A stretch of DNA of 64,000 nt from assembly GCF_013778455.1 (NCBI RefSeq), contig NZ_JACEHE010000020.1:1-64000 (forward strand), written 5' to 3'. This stretch comes from Streptomyces himalayensis subsp. himalayensis. Lineage in GTDB: Bacteria; Actinomycetota; Actinomycetes; Streptomycetales; Streptomycetaceae. Every line of letters begins with the position of its first letter. The stretch's first letter is position 1. Shown one piece after another: positions 7,304 to 16,039 of this stretch. The notes under the pieces are model-generated. The model did not search any database. It had not been told where the DNA came from and was given only the letters and a program-made list of their open reading frames with translations. Position numbers and translations under genes: made by a program.

Positions 7304-8002
7304 ATGATCTCGCGCCGTGAGCCACGCCTGGCCGACGCTGCCGAGATCGCGGCTGAGCAGGGCTTGTCGCCCGCGCGGATCAGCATGCTCTACAACGAGC
7401 GCTCCGAGAACGGATTCCCCGAAGTCGCCGGCCACCGCGGCCGTGCCCGCCTGTGGGACCACGCCGAGGTCACCAAGTGGTTCGCCCGCCGCCAGCCCGC
7501 GAGGCTCAGCGAGCACACGCCGCCGTCCCGCGACCCGGACGACCTGCTGAACGCGGCGGAGGCCTCGAGGTTCCTGGGCTACAAGAACCCCAACCAAGTA
7601 ACCACCTACGTCCGCGACCACCCCGGGTACTTCCCCGAACCCGACGTCGTCGAGGAACTCGGCACTCCCCAGAACGCCTACCGCCGACAGATGTGGCGCG
7701 TGCAGACCCTGCTGGACTGGATGGCCACCCGGCCCGGCCGCGGCAAGCACGCCGGCGCCAAACGTGCCGCCCCCGCTCTGCCCGACGTCCCGGTCGACGG
7801 CGACCCCGACGAGCTCCTGGGGGCGACGCAGGCAGCCGCCCTACTGGGATTCAAGAGTGTCAACTCCTTCTCCAGCAGCCTCTCCCAGGGCAACCTGCCC
7901 TTGCTGGAAACCTCCGACGCGGTCACGGAGAAGGGCGGACGCCGACGGTGGACGCGCCGCCGAATCCTGAAGCAGGCCGCCCAGCGCAATCCCAGAAGGT
8001 AG
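7304..8002 (+). CDS. Protein with three excisionase/MerR-like HTH repeats, 232 aa
   Basis: Three divergent copies of a MerR/excisionase-type DNA-binding unit can be read. Copy 1 (residues about 8-62): ADAAEIAAEQGLSPARI... ending RARLWDHAEVTKWFARR. Copy 2 (about 77-142): LLNAAEASRFLGYKNPNQV... ending MWRVQTLLDWMATRP. Copy 3 (about 167-226): LLGATQAAALLGFKSVNSF... ending RRRWTRRRILKQAAQR. Each has the helix-turn-helix followed by a wing and a W-x4-hydrophobic helix. Single-unit proteins of this kind act in excision or plasmid functions; a triple array would bind an extended or repeated site. The start is ATG 7304. No target can be named. Confidence 0.7.
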   Translation: MISRREPRLADAAEIAAEQGLSPARISMLYNERSENGFPEVAGHRGRARLWDHAEVTKWFARRQPARLSEHTPPSRDPDDLLNAAEASRFLGYKNPNQVTTYVRDHPGYFPEPDVVEELGTPQNAYRRQMWRVQTLLDWMATRPGRGKHAGAKRAAPALPDVPVDGDPDELLGATQAAALLGFKSVNSFSSSLSQGNLPLLETSDAVTEKGGRRRWTRRRILKQAAQRNPRR

Positions 8003-8238
8003 AAGCCGGCGGTGAGCGCGCATCCGCCCACCGCCCCAGAGACGCGGCATCCGGTTACGGGTCGTTGGTCCCTTGCGGGCCGGGTGTCGCACGATGGCCG
8101 GCATGGCGTGGCTCGCCACCACGCCCCCGCAGCAGCAACCGCTGCTGCTGCGGACCGGCCATCGCCAATCTTCCAAGCCAGGCACGGGAGGCTGCTCGAT
8201 GCAGCCCAGCAGAGGCGCGACCGCCCCCGCGCCATTGC

Positions 8239-8683
8239 TCAGAGCCGAAGCTGCCGTGCCTGCGGGTCATAACAGTTGAGACCCATCGAGGAAGCAGCCT
8301 CCGCCGCGGAGGCAGACACCTCCTCCGCCATGCTCCAGCTCATCGGGAAGTAGATCAGGGGGCCGCTCACCTCTTTGATCAGCGGACCGGTCGACCACGG
8401 CGAGACGTCGTCTTCGTCTTCGTGAGATCGGGCCATCGTTCCCAAGAGCACGGCGACATAGGCCGTGATTTGCTTGGTCGGAGGAACGTCGGTCCAACTC
8501 CGTGTCGAAGTAGGCCTCGTACAGATCGGTGAAGCAGGTCGTACGCGAACTCCGGGCTTGCCGGCCAAACTGTCCGCCGTAGGGCGGTGCCTCGGGCCAT
8601 CGCGCCACGACGGCCCCGACCAGTGGCTTGATTTCCGCCACCGCGGTCAGCAGTGCTATCTGTCCTGCTCGGTACTCCGACAC
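8239..8683 (-). pseudogene. Frameshifted hypothetical gene
   Basis: From ATG 8683 (minus) the frame reads MSEYRAGQIALLTAVAEIKP and VVARWPEAPPYGGQ to about EAYFDTELD; then the natural continuation, VTAYVAVLL-like text followed by WSTGPLIKEVSGPLIYFPM and SWSMAEEVSASAAEAAS, lies in a different frame and ends at 8239. Joined, they would give a protein of about 145 residues. The join is near 8475-8510. I do not know the family. The C-terminal part, which ends in CYDPQARQLRL, resembles unclassified streptomycete proteins often next to toxin or immunity genes; this is inference only. Confidence 0.5.
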
Positions 8684-8735
8684 GGCTCGCTGATCTCGAA
8701 GATCGAGGAGGCTTCGCTACCGGTATTCATACCGT

Positions 8736-8865
8736 GACCGCCTCTGGTCGTTCGGCGAGCCGACCGCGTTCGAAGCGGGCTCCGGCGCGGATCAGGGGAA
8801 CGAGATGGGGCGCCGTTGACGGCGCGCCAGCGGCCTGGCCATCGAGTTGTCCCCCAGGGTCTCGC
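8736..8865 (-). mobile_element. Remnant of IS256-family transposase C-terminus
   Basis: On the minus strand, pieces of the typical IS256 transposase C-terminus of streptomycetes are readable despite frameshifts: RWRAVNG near 8830, then HLVPLIRAGARFERGRLAER ending at a stop near 8737. Compare the second remnant at 53985-54240, which contains the same RW-x-TVNGAHLVAL motif. DNA blocks such as GCGGGCTCCGGCGCG are shared between the two. The catalytic part is gone, so this is a dead scar. Confidence 0.65.
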
Positions 8866-8958
8866 CACCATCGAGGCCGCCGTTCCGCCCGAGCAGGTCG
8901 CGGACACCCGCTACGACGCGACCAGCCTCACACATGCGTGCTACCCGATCAGTTCCCT

Positions 8959-9972
8959 TCAGGCAGCTGCCTGCACTGCCTCCAGGAACTCTCGCCACGA
9001 TGACACGTTCCTGCCGCGCAGGGCACTCTTCAGGCTCAGTTGCAGGGTGCGGCGCAGTGGGTGAGGCGACTGCATGATGGTCTCGTTGCGGGCGGCCAGG
9101 CGGGCGATTTCGGCTGGGGTGGGCAGTCGATCGCTCTTGACTCCGTTGCAGGCGGCGTGCGCAGGGGCGAGGTTCCACAGGGTGTCCAGGTTCGGGCCGT
9201 GCCAGGCGCCCACGCTGCCGTAGCGCTTCATCAGGGCGAATGGGAAGACGTGGTCTACGGCTATAGCGTCCTCCAGGACCAGGACGTCGCCACAGATCTG
9301 GCAGCGGCCGTGCTGGAAGCCGATCGTGGCCTCGACAATGCCGGTCACCGCGCGACGGCGAAGCTTGTCGGTGAGCTTGAGCGTGTCCAAGTCATGAGTG
9401 ACACCGTCCTCTACCAGGCTCCGCCCCACGCCGGCCGCGAAGGAGCTTTCCACGATGCTCCAGCGCGCGCCCAACTCGGCGGCCAGGCTCGCAGCCTGCT
9501 CGGACCGCGCCAGCCGCATCAGCTCGGGAGTCAGCCGCACCACGCGCTGCCGCCCCGTCCCCTCCAGTTCGTAGAACGTGTGGGGCACCACACCGCTGCC
9601 ACGCAGGTTGTGGAACTTCTGCATCACCATCGCGGGCATCGACCGCACCGCAGCCGTCAGCAGCCGCTCGGTGGGATGGCCTGCAGCCAGCGTCGCGGCG
9701 CCCTCCTGGGTTGCGACGGCGAGGAAATCCTGTTCGCTCAACTCGACTGTCTGCGGGGCCTGCGGGCCCTGGGCCAGGTGGCGCGCCATGCCCAGGCTGT
9801 AGGTGACGGCGAACTCCCCGAGCGGTACCGCATCCCGTCCAAGCCGCCCGAACTCGAAGAGGGTTTGGCCCAGGGCGAACTTGTAGGTACGCGAGTTGGC
9901 GCCCATCAGCACCGCCAGGCGCCACGACGCACGCGGGGAGGCGTCCTGTGCGTAGAACTCCTGCCCGTTCAC
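8959..9972 (-). CDS. HNH endonuclease family protein, 337 aa
   Basis: The C-terminal third carries an HNH nuclease: a zinc-knuckle-like CQICG pair, then the DH dyad in AVDHVFPFALM and the N/H pair in DTLWNLAPAHAACNGVK. HNH domains cut DNA or RNA with a single metal ion. The N-terminal 200 residues are helical and unassigned; related proteins are often phage-defence or restriction nucleases. The start is taken as GTG 9972, whose GTGA overlaps the stop of the upstream methyltransferase gene; a longer frame begins at 10008 but would overlap by 40 bp. The two genes are clearly translationally coupled. Function beyond nuclease is inference. Confidence 0.8.
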   Translation of the reverse strand: MNGQEFYAQDASPRASWRLAVLMGANSRTYKFALGQTLFEFGRLGRDAVPLGEFAVTYSLGMARHLAQGPQAPQTVELSEQDFLAVATQEGAATLAAGHPTERLLTAAVRSMPAMVMQKFHNLRGSGVVPHTFYELEGTGRQRVVRLTPELMRLARSEQAASLAAELGARWSIVESSFAAGVGRSLVEDGVTHDLDTLKLTDKLRRRAVTGIVEATIGFQHGRCQICGDVLVLEDAIAVDHVFPFALMKRYGSVGAWHGPNLDTLWNLAPAHAACNGVKSDRLPTPAEIARLAARNETIMQSPHPLRRTLQLSLKSALRGRNVSSWREFLEAVQAAA

Positions 9973-10622
9973 CCTTCCCCCTTGCGCAGGACGACGGTCT
10001 GCCACCACACGTCGGCCCTGCCGAGCCGGTCCCTGCCCTCCTCGACCAGCCGCACCAGCCGTAGCCCTGCTCGCTCCCCCAGAGAAACGACGTCCTCGGC
10101 AGGCACGTCGAACATCACCCGGTCCGTAGGCGGGTCCCCTCGTCGCAGTGAGATAACGAGCAGGCCCGCCGGGGCCAGAAGCGCGGCCAGCCGCTCCATC
10201 GCTCGCCCGCGCTCGGCCAGCGGCAGGTGCATCCAGACGGCCGACAACAGCGCAAGGTCGAATGTCTCATCCAGCCGGGACAGCTCTGGCAGCGAATCCT
10301 CCGCCCACGAGACGTTCTCGCTCGGGTGCTGTTGCTGGGCGACCTCCCGTAGCTCGCGTACCGGCTCGGCCGCCACCACCTGGTAGCCGCGCGCCGCCAG
10401 CGCCGCGGCGTCCCGCCCCGTGCCGGCCCCGATATCCACGACCCTCGCCGGGACGGGCGGTAGCAGGTCCAGCACGCCGCCATGCACTTCCTCAAAGGTG
10501 ACGCTCCCGTACCGCTGCCCGAGACGTCCGGCGTTCTGCGCGTAATAGGCCTGGACGCCCGCGGCAGGATCTACTGCGGGCGGCGCCACGCGCTGCGTGA
10601 CGTTCTCGCCTGTATCGACCAT
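9969..10622 (-). CDS. Class I SAM-dependent methyltransferase, 217 aa
   Basis: Motif I of the Rossmann-fold methyltransferases, VVDIGAGTGRDAAALA, lies at about residues 61-76, followed by the acidic end of strand 2 (VVAAEPVRELREVA) and motif II/III-like LALLSAVWMHLPL. The size and motifs resemble small-molecule or ubiE/tellurite-type methyltransferases; there is no NPPY motif, so this is not a classical N6-adenine DNA methyltransferase. It is the first gene of a coupled pair with the HNH nuclease. Divergent from it, across 181 bp, lies an APH-fold kinase gene. The substrate is unknown. Confidence 0.8.
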   Translation of the reverse strand: MVDTGENVTQRVAPPAVDPAAGVQAYYAQNAGRLGQRYGSVTFEEVHGGVLDLLPPVPARVVDIGAGTGRDAAALAARGYQVVAAEPVRELREVAQQQHPSENVSWAEDSLPELSRLDETFDLALLSAVWMHLPLAERGRAMERLAALLAPAGLLVISLRRGDPPTDRVMFDVPAEDVVSLGERAGLRLVRLVEEGRDRLGRADVWWQTVVLRKGEG

Positions 10623-10803
10623 GGCGCCAAACTACGGGAGGGCTCTGACAAGGCACGCCGCGCGGGAGCGACGAACTCACAGGGAGACGGGCGTCATCGC
10701 CCTCCGCGGCGGCGCCGCTTTCGTCGGTGATGCCTGCGTGGTGATCCACTCGGTGCCGGGCGAAGCGGCCAAGCTTCGGCTGGGCGGGGAGAAAACCGGG
10801 CGT

Positions 10804-11859
10804 ATGGTGGTCCGCGTGACGGACGTGACCTGCGAGGATCTTGACGACGTTGCCTCAGTACTTCCGGCACTGGTACGCGCCTTCAGGCTGAGCGAGGCCA
10901 CCAGCTGGAGGTTCCTGACCACGGGGCTGATGAACCGCAACTGGCGTCTGGAGACGCCCGAGGGCACGTTCGCGCTGAAGGAGATCAGCGACGTACCGCT
11001 GACCAAGGCCCGTCGGAACCTGCGAGTGCTGTCCCTTCTCGCAGACGAGGGGCTGCCGGTCTGTGAGCCGGTGCACAGCGTCAGCGGGGATCCCGTCGTC
11101 GAGGTGGACGGACGCGGATACTGCCTGCTGCCCTGGGTGGACGGGAAGCACGTACGGGGCACCGAGCTATCACTGGATGAGGTGCGGAAGCTCGGTGGGC
11201 TGCTGGCACGGCTCCATGAAGGGCTTAACGGCGCGGTGGTCCGCGACGGGCTGTTGCCCGGGGCGGACGAGCGGCCCCGCGCCAGGGTGACCACGCCGGA
11301 GGCCGCAGCTACGAAATCCGACCGCCTCCTACAGACCATCGGGCGATCCGGCTCGGAGGCTTTCGATCGGTTCGCGGCCGAGGCACTGGAGCAGCGCAAG
11401 CTGCTGCTCGACAAGTACGCGCCGCTACGACCGAGCGCCGAGGTCCCGCTGGGACCGTTCGGCTGGACACACGGCGACTTCCAGTACCGGAACATCCTGC
11501 GGCGCGACGGCACCGTGGTCGCGGTACTGGACTGGGACCGGATTCAGGTGCGTCCCTACGGAGAAGAGGTGGCGCGCACCGCTCAGGTCCAGTTCGGCAT
11601 GGACGGCCGCCTGGACCTGCAGCGCGTCGCCGCTTTCGTGACCGGGTACCGCACGGTGCTCCCGCTGGGCGTGAAGGATCTGGCCGACGCCGTGTCCCGT
11701 CTGTGGTGGAAGCGGCTGACCGACTTCTGGCAGCTGGAGTGGCACTACAACCGGCAGAACTCCAGCTGCGACGACCTGTTTCTGGCGGACGAGCCGGTCG
11801 TGCAGTGGTGGAGCGAGCATCTGGACGAGGTACGGGCCGCGTTCGCGGCGTGCCCGTGA
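10804..11859 (+). CDS. Aminoglycoside phosphotransferase (APH) family protein, 351 aa
   Basis: A kinase of the APH/choline kinase fold: catalytic loop HGDFQYRNIL near residue 227, and the metal-binding aspartate in VLDWDRIQVRPYGEE about 20 residues later. The N-terminal lobe has the nucleotide-binding FALKEISDV lysine. Members phosphorylate aminoglycosides, choline, homoserine, methylthioribose or natural-product intermediates; the substrate cannot be read from sequence. ATG 10804 is chosen because upstream codons lack coding character, although the open frame begins at 10597. The gene converges with the glycosyltransferase operon (gap of only 3 bp between stops), so it may share its pathway. 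Confidence 0.75.
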   Translation: MVVRVTDVTCEDLDDVASVLPALVRAFRLSEATSWRFLTTGLMNRNWRLETPEGTFALKEISDVPLTKARRNLRVLSLLADEGLPVCEPVHSVSGDPVVEVDGRGYCLLPWVDGKHVRGTELSLDEVRKLGGLLARLHEGLNGAVVRDGLLPGADERPRARVTTPEAAATKSDRLLQTIGRSGSEAFDRFAAEALEQRKLLLDKYAPLRPSAEVPLGPFGWTHGDFQYRNILRRDGTVVAVLDWDRIQVRPYGEEVARTAQVQFGMDGRLDLQRVAAFVTGYRTVLPLGVKDLADAVSRLWWKRLTDFWQLEWHYNRQNSSCDDLFLADEPVVQWWSEHLDEVRAAFAACP

Positions 11860-11862
11860 CAG

Positions 11863-12900
11863 CTACCCGTCGAGAACTCCGGCCGCGGCCAGCTCCGGCA
11901 GGCACGGCCGGGTCAGCTGCTTCGCCCGCCTGCTGGCTCCGGCTCCCAGTTCCGCGTGATCGGCAGCCTGGATGGCGTGTGCCCATGCCTCGGTGTCGTC
12001 GTAAGGCAGCGCCATGCCTGAGCCTCCCAAGGCCTCCGGGATGCCTCCGCGGCGGGCCCCGAGGGTGGGCAGGCCGCACAGCCCAGCCTCGATGATCACT
12101 CGGGGGAAGGCGTCCTCGACGGCGGAGGGGACGAGCAGCAGCCGGTGGCGGGCATAGAGCGGCGTCATGTCGTACGTGTGTGGCACGTAGGAGACGTTGT
12201 GATAGCCCACGAACTCCTCGGCGGTGTTCCACCAGCCCTCGACCAGGGTGAAGTGCCGGTCCGGCAGTCGCCCAATCAGGCGGTGCAGCAGCGCCGAGCC
12301 TTTCGCCGGAACTGGGTTGATCATGAGGAGATCGCCAGTGCGAGGTTCGTCTTTCAGCACGGGCCTGACGAAGGGCGGGTGCAGCACGGTGAGGCAGGTG
12401 TCCGGACGGGGCCGGGCGCGCGTGGCGACGAACTGGGAGACAGCCAGCGCGTGGTGCGGCCTCCCGTGGAGGACGCCGAGCCCGGTTGCGGAGACCGAGT
12501 GGAGGATGCCGACGACTCGCGAGGTGCGGCGGCCCATCGCGCAGAGGTCCGCGGCCCCCTCCTGTGCAGTGATCACCAGGTCCGGGGACTGGTGGTCCAG
12601 CGCGTGGCGCAGAGCCGCTTCCACCGCTGCCTGAGGCACCGCGCAGCACGTGATGCCCTTCCACCGGTAGCGCAGGTCGTCGTCCTGCTGCTCGCAGGGA
12701 ACACCGAGCGAGGCCAGGTGGCGCCGCATCATCGGCAGCTCGGACGCGGCGACATCCCAGGGCGGCTGGTGAGCGCCGAGGTAGGCGACGGACCAGCCGG
12801 CAGCACGGAACTCCTCGGCCAGGAGCTGCTGCGTTACTTCCGCGCCGCCGATGAGGAACGGCGGCGGCGTACGACGCCAGGCGAACAGGACGGTGGGCAC
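11863..12900 (-). CDS. GT4-like glycosyltransferase, 345 aa
   Basis: A GT-B-fold glycosyltransferase. The N-terminus has the acceptor-domain glycine loop PPPFLIGGAEVTQQLLAEEF (residues about 12-31); the C-terminal domain has the donor-binding motif VPSAVEDAFPRVIIEAG with its paired acidic residues, followed by GLPTLGARRGGIPEAL. Such enzymes transfer a sugar from a nucleotide-sugar donor to a small molecule, lipid or glycan. It is the last gene of the leftward operon and starts 3 bp after the stop of the P-loop kinase gene. The exact donor and acceptor are unknown. Confidence 0.75.
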   Translation of the reverse strand: MPTVLFAWRRTPPPFLIGGAEVTQQLLAEEFRAAGWSVAYLGAHQPPWDVAASELPMMRRHLASLGVPCEQQDDDLRYRWKGITCCAVPQAAVEAALRHALDHQSPDLVITAQEGAADLCAMGRRTSRVVGILHSVSATGLGVLHGRPHHALAVSQFVATRARPRPDTCLTVLHPPFVRPVLKDEPRTGDLLMINPVPAKGSALLHRLIGRLPDRHFTLVEGWWNTAEEFVGYHNVSYVPHTYDMTPLYARHRLLLVPSAVEDAFPRVIIEAGLCGLPTLGARRGGIPEALGGSGMALPYDDTEAWAHAIQAADHAELGAGASRRAKQLTRPCLPELAAAGVLDG

Positions 12901-12903
12901 GCG

Positions 12904-13518
12904 TCACCGCCTATTCAGCACGAGGTCTGTGACGGCCTGTGCCACATCCTCGGGGGGCTGGTCGGCCGAGACCACCTCGAGGCGCCGCGTGATCACTGGC
13001 TGCTTGCCGTTGAGGAAGTAGGAGCGGGCCAGGGACAGGAAGTCGTCGTCGTGCAGAAAGTAGTGCGGCTCGGTGGTGGTGTGGCCGGCGTGCTTGCGGC
13101 GCAGGTGAAGTGACTCGGGGCTGGCGTCCAGATAGATGGTCAGGTCCGGGCGCAGGTGGGGAAGTTGTTGCAGGTGCCGGAGTGCGGCGGGGTATGCGGT
13201 GTAGCCGGCCAGCTCGTCGAGTGCTCTGGCGTGGGCCATGAGGGTGTCCACGGAGCGGTCGAGGAGGATGACTGGTGCAGCTGGCCTGCGCGTGACGGCG
13301 GTCACCCGCTGTGCCTCTATCCCCATGAACACGGCGAAGGCGGTGAGCTGTTCGGCGGTGGAGCCTGTGCGGGCTTCCGGAATGCTCTCCGGGTGAAGGA
13401 TCGACTTGACGTAGCAGTCGAAGAAGACGGCCTTCGAGAGAGCGGGGATGGCGCGCAGCGTCTGAAGGACGGTGGTCTTGCCCGCGTATGAGGGGCCTTC
13501 GAGGGCGATGATGGTCAT
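12904..13518 (-). CDS. P-loop kinase resembling thymidylate kinase, 204 aa
   Basis: Walker A is EGPSYAGKTTVLQTL (P-loop residues 8-16). A conserved DRS motif (ILLDRSVDTLMAHA) and a strand DLTIYLDASPESLHLRRKHA match the dTMP-kinase/deoxynucleoside-kinase superfamily, including the lid arginine region. The typical dTMP kinase is about 210 aa, matching this length. Its start at ATG 13518 overlaps the PIG-L stop (ATGA). In a glycosylation operon it more likely phosphorylates a pathway intermediate or a nucleotide precursor than serves DNA synthesis; that is inference from context. Confidence 0.7.
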   Translation of the reverse strand: MTIIALEGPSYAGKTTVLQTLRAIPALSKAVFFDCYVKSILHPESIPEARTGSTAEQLTAFAVFMGIEAQRVTAVTRRPAAPVILLDRSVDTLMAHARALDELAGYTAYPAALRHLQQLPHLRPDLTIYLDASPESLHLRRKHAGHTTTEPHYFLHDDDFLSLARSYFLNGKQPVITRRLEVVSADQPPEDVAQAVTDLVLNRR

Positions 13519-14393
13519 GCCGTCTCCTTCAGGCGGTAGAACCGCTCCGCGAAGCGCGGTCCCGCGGCGGGATCGACCAGGTCGGCGGCGGCGGTCCAGG
13601 CGTGGCGGATCGGCCGGTACATCTTGTGTGGTGGCTGGATCTGGGAGCCGTGCAGGTAGAGCAGAGTGAGCTTGTCGAGGATCGCGCCGGTGATGTCCTC
13701 CAGCTGAGGGGTGAGCCAGCCTCCGGTGCGCTGGCGGAACAGGTGCTGGTCGCATGTGGCCTGGGCGTAGGTGGGCCAGAAGGCGACGTCTTCCCAGAAC
13801 CAGCGACAGCCGAGGATGCGGGCGGCTTCGTGGACCAGCAGGTGGTCGGGGTGACGGGTGACTGCGGCCGGGGCGAGGAGTTCCGCGCCGGGCTGCACGC
13901 GGAGCAGTCGCTGCAACTCCCACACGATGTGCTCCAGCCTCGTAGGGTCGTAGGGCCGGTAGGGCTTCATGGCGTCCCGGTGACCGAGCGCGTGCTGGCG
14001 GGCGCCGAGCGGGCGCAGGGCCGTGGCGCCTTCTCGGGCGCGGAGCGCGGAGACGGCCTCTTCGCCGCGGTAGTGCGCGCTCAGGGCGGGGTCAACGGTG
14101 GCCGACCGGCTGAAGACGGTGATGACGGTCAGCGGGCGGGGCTGTGTCAGGAAGTGGCCGGCGGCGGAGAGCGCGAAGTCGTCGTGGTGGGGTTCGATGA
14201 CCACGACCGGACGTCCTGCGGGCGTGCGCTCCTCGATCACGTACGGGACACCGGTGTGGGGTGCGAGAAGGTTGAGCAGGCTCCCGCCGCTGGCGATCTT
14301 CGTGAGCTCCTCCTGCCAGGCGAAGTGGGCCTCGGCCAGGTCTGTGGGGAAGGTGTAGATGCCCTCGGCGTCGGGCACGGGAAGCTGCGGCAC
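13515..14393 (-). CDS. PIG-L family deacetylase, 292 aa
   Basis: The zinc-binding PIG-L motif appears as EPHHDDFALSAAGHF (H69-H70-D71-D72, a variant of the usual PHPDD), with the second histidine site in AVTRHPDHLLVHEAA near residue 190. PIG-L/LmbE enzymes remove the acetyl group from N-acetylglucosamine-type sugars, as in GPI, mycothiol and glycopeptide biosynthesis. An N-terminal extension of about 60 residues precedes the catalytic core. It sits between GT2 and a P-loop kinase in one operon, consistent with deacetylation of a transferred amino sugar; that step is inferred, not shown. Confidence 0.75.
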   Translation of the reverse strand: MPQLPVPDAEGIYTFPTDLAEAHFAWQEELTKIASGGSLLNLLAPHTGVPYVIEERTPAGRPVVVIEPHHDDFALSAAGHFLTQPRPLTVITVFSRSATVDPALSAHYRGEEAVSALRAREGATALRPLGARQHALGHRDAMKPYRPYDPTRLEHIVWELQRLLRVQPGAELLAPAAVTRHPDHLLVHEAARILGCRWFWEDVAFWPTYAQATCDQHLFRQRTGGWLTPQLEDITGAILDKLTLLYLHGSQIQPPHKMYRPIRHAWTAAADLVDPAAGPRFAERFYRLKETA

Positions 14394-14414
14394 GGTGTGA
14401 TCTCCCGTAGGTCG

Positions 14415-15149
14415 TCAGCGGACGGTGGTCTCGTACCAGTGGCGCCAGAAAAACGCGGAGCGAAGGCGCACGCGGGCGGTGACCGGGTTCTGCCACCACC
14501 ACATCCGCCAGGTAGGCCACTGGTCGTAGCGGCGGGTCGACGGCTCCACGCGCAAGTCGTCGACGAGTACGACCGGCTCTCCGCGGCGGTCGCCCAGGTC
14601 CCGCAGCCGGGAGAAGAACTCGACGTCCTCGCTCATGAACAGGTCAGTGCGGTAGCCGGACAGCGTGGCGAAGGCCTCCGCGGTGCAGAACTGGGCCACG
14701 CCCTGTGCGCCCCGATTCCGGCGTCGGTACGCGTCCCAGTACCAGCACAAAAGGCGTGCTCCCCACCGTTTGGGCATGTAGCGCGGCGGAATCGCGCCGC
14801 CCACACACTGGCCGGAGGACAGCAGCCCGACGGCCGCGCAGACGGCCTCGGCCGGCAGGGCGACGTCGGCGTCGACGAAGAACAAAAACCGCCCCAAGGC
14901 GACGGCGGCACCGGTGTTGCGGACCTGACCGATGTTGCGGCGCCGCTCACGTACCACCACGGCGCCCATGCCGGTGGCTACCTGCGCGGTGGCGTCGGTG
15001 CTGGCGTTGTCCACGACGATGACTTCGCCGCGTTTGCCGCTGGTCTCCTCCCACAGCTGCAGGGACTTGAAGACGGTGGGCAGGTACTGGGGCAGGTAGT
15101 CGGCCTCGTTGTAGGCGGGGATCACGACAGACACTTCGGGGGCACTCAC
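14415..15149 (-). CDS. Family 2 glycosyltransferase, 244 aa
   Basis: GT2 hallmarks: VSVVIPAYNEADYLPQYLP at the N-terminus, VIVVDNASTDATAQVA for the nucleotide site, and the DxD-like metal motif FFVDADVALP. The later MSEDVEFFSRL supplies the ED catalytic-base motif. GT-A enzymes use a UDP- or GDP-sugar. The GTG start at 15149 overlaps the previous stop by the GTGA pattern. A C-terminal tryptophan-rich stretch (QWPTWRMWWWQNP) may mediate membrane association. It acts with the GT8 and GT4 proteins of the operon, so the product probably carries several sugars. Confidence 0.8.
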   Translation of the reverse strand: MSAPEVSVVIPAYNEADYLPQYLPTVFKSLQLWEETSGKRGEVIVVDNASTDATAQVATGMGAVVVRERRRNIGQVRNTGAAVALGRFLFFVDADVALPAEAVCAAVGLLSSGQCVGGAIPPRYMPKRWGARLLCWYWDAYRRRNRGAQGVAQFCTAEAFATLSGYRTDLFMSEDVEFFSRLRDLGDRRGEPVVLVDDLRVEPSTRRYDQWPTWRMWWWQNPVTARVRLRSAFFWRHWYETTVR

Positions 15150-16039
15150 CGGATGGTCCTTCCTGCTGTCAGGCGGGTGGGATTGCGGAACAGCTCGGGG
15201 TGCCGGGCGGCCAGAGCGCGAAAACGCGCCGCCCACAGCTGCTGGTCCCGGGGATGAGGTGTGCTGTGCACCCAGCAGCGCAGGGTGTGAAAGACGACCA
15301 GCGCCGCCACAAGCCCGGTGTCCACGGGTGTGCCGTAGTGGCGCTTGATGGCGTGCAGGTCATCTGGGGCCAGCGCGTTGGTCATGGTGAGCGTCTGCGC
15401 GAGGTCGAATTCGGGGGGCCCGTGCCAAATGTGTGGGAAGTCGACCAGGTGATCAGCGCCGTCCGCGGAGATGACGATGTTGCCGAAGTGCACATCGCCG
15501 TGGCACCACACCGGGCGTCGGACACTGATGCGGGACGCGATGCACTCCAGAGCCGGTTCGATGTGCAGGAGCGTCGAGGAACCACAGCGCCGGGCCAGCG
15601 ATGCGACGTGGTCCGCGAACGGGCGAGGAGGCACGGGCAGGGACCATGCCGGGATCCTGTGGAAACCCTTCAGGAGCGCGACGGCGCGTCTGAGGGCATA
15701 CCTGTAGGGGAAACGGCCCTCGGCAACGGCCTGCTCGAGCGTGACCGTCCCGAGGTCACGGGTGATCAGTGCCGTGGAGCCAAGCGAGGGCACAAGCCCG
15801 ACGGCGAGCACGGGCGGTACGGCGACGAAATCGGCGGCCGCTGTGCTCACGCGCGCCTCGGTCAAGGCGTTGCGCCGGGCCGTGGCCGCGTACACCTTCA
15901 CCACGACCCTATGCCCGTCAGCCAGCCGTACCCGGTAGACCACCGATCGGGACCCGGCGGCCAGACGTCGGGAGGAGACCGCCTCTGCGTCGAGCAGGCC
16001 CCGGCAGGCCCGGGCGACCACTGGTGCCACCCCGCTCAC
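15146..16039 (-). CDS. APH-fold phosphotransferase, 297 aa
   Basis: The catalytic loop VWCHGDVHFGNIVI and the metal-binding HLVDFPHIWHGPPEFDLA (DFP in place of the usual DFE/DWE) identify an aminoglycoside phosphotransferase-type kinase. The N-lobe lysine is in HRVVVKVYAA. The second such kinase in this region is the gene at 10804-11859. Known members phosphorylate hydroxyls of sugars, choline or natural products; its place between GT2 and GT8 suggests a glycosylated intermediate. The GTG start at 16039 overlaps the GT8 stop (GTGA); the open frame extends upstream to 16162 but that part lies inside the GT8 gene. Confidence 0.75.
   Translation of the reverse strand: MSGVAPVVARACRGLLDAEAVSSRRLAAGSRSVVYRVRLADGHRVVVKVYAATARRNALTEARVSTAAADFVAVPPVLAVGLVPSLGSTALITRDLGTVTLEQAVAEGRFPYRYALRRAVALLKGFHRIPAWSLPVPPRPFADHVASLARRCGSSTLLHIEPALECIASRISVRRPVWCHGDVHFGNIVISADGADHLVDFPHIWHGPPEFDLAQTLTMTNALAPDDLHAIKRHYGTPVDTGLVAALVVFHTLRCWVHSTPHPRDQQLWAARFRALAARHPELFRNPTRLTAGRTIR

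Noticed and set aside
13602..15257. 551-codon plus-strand open frame opposite the PIG-L and GT2 genes
   Set aside because: No motif and no start signal; the minus strand carries the clear enzymes.
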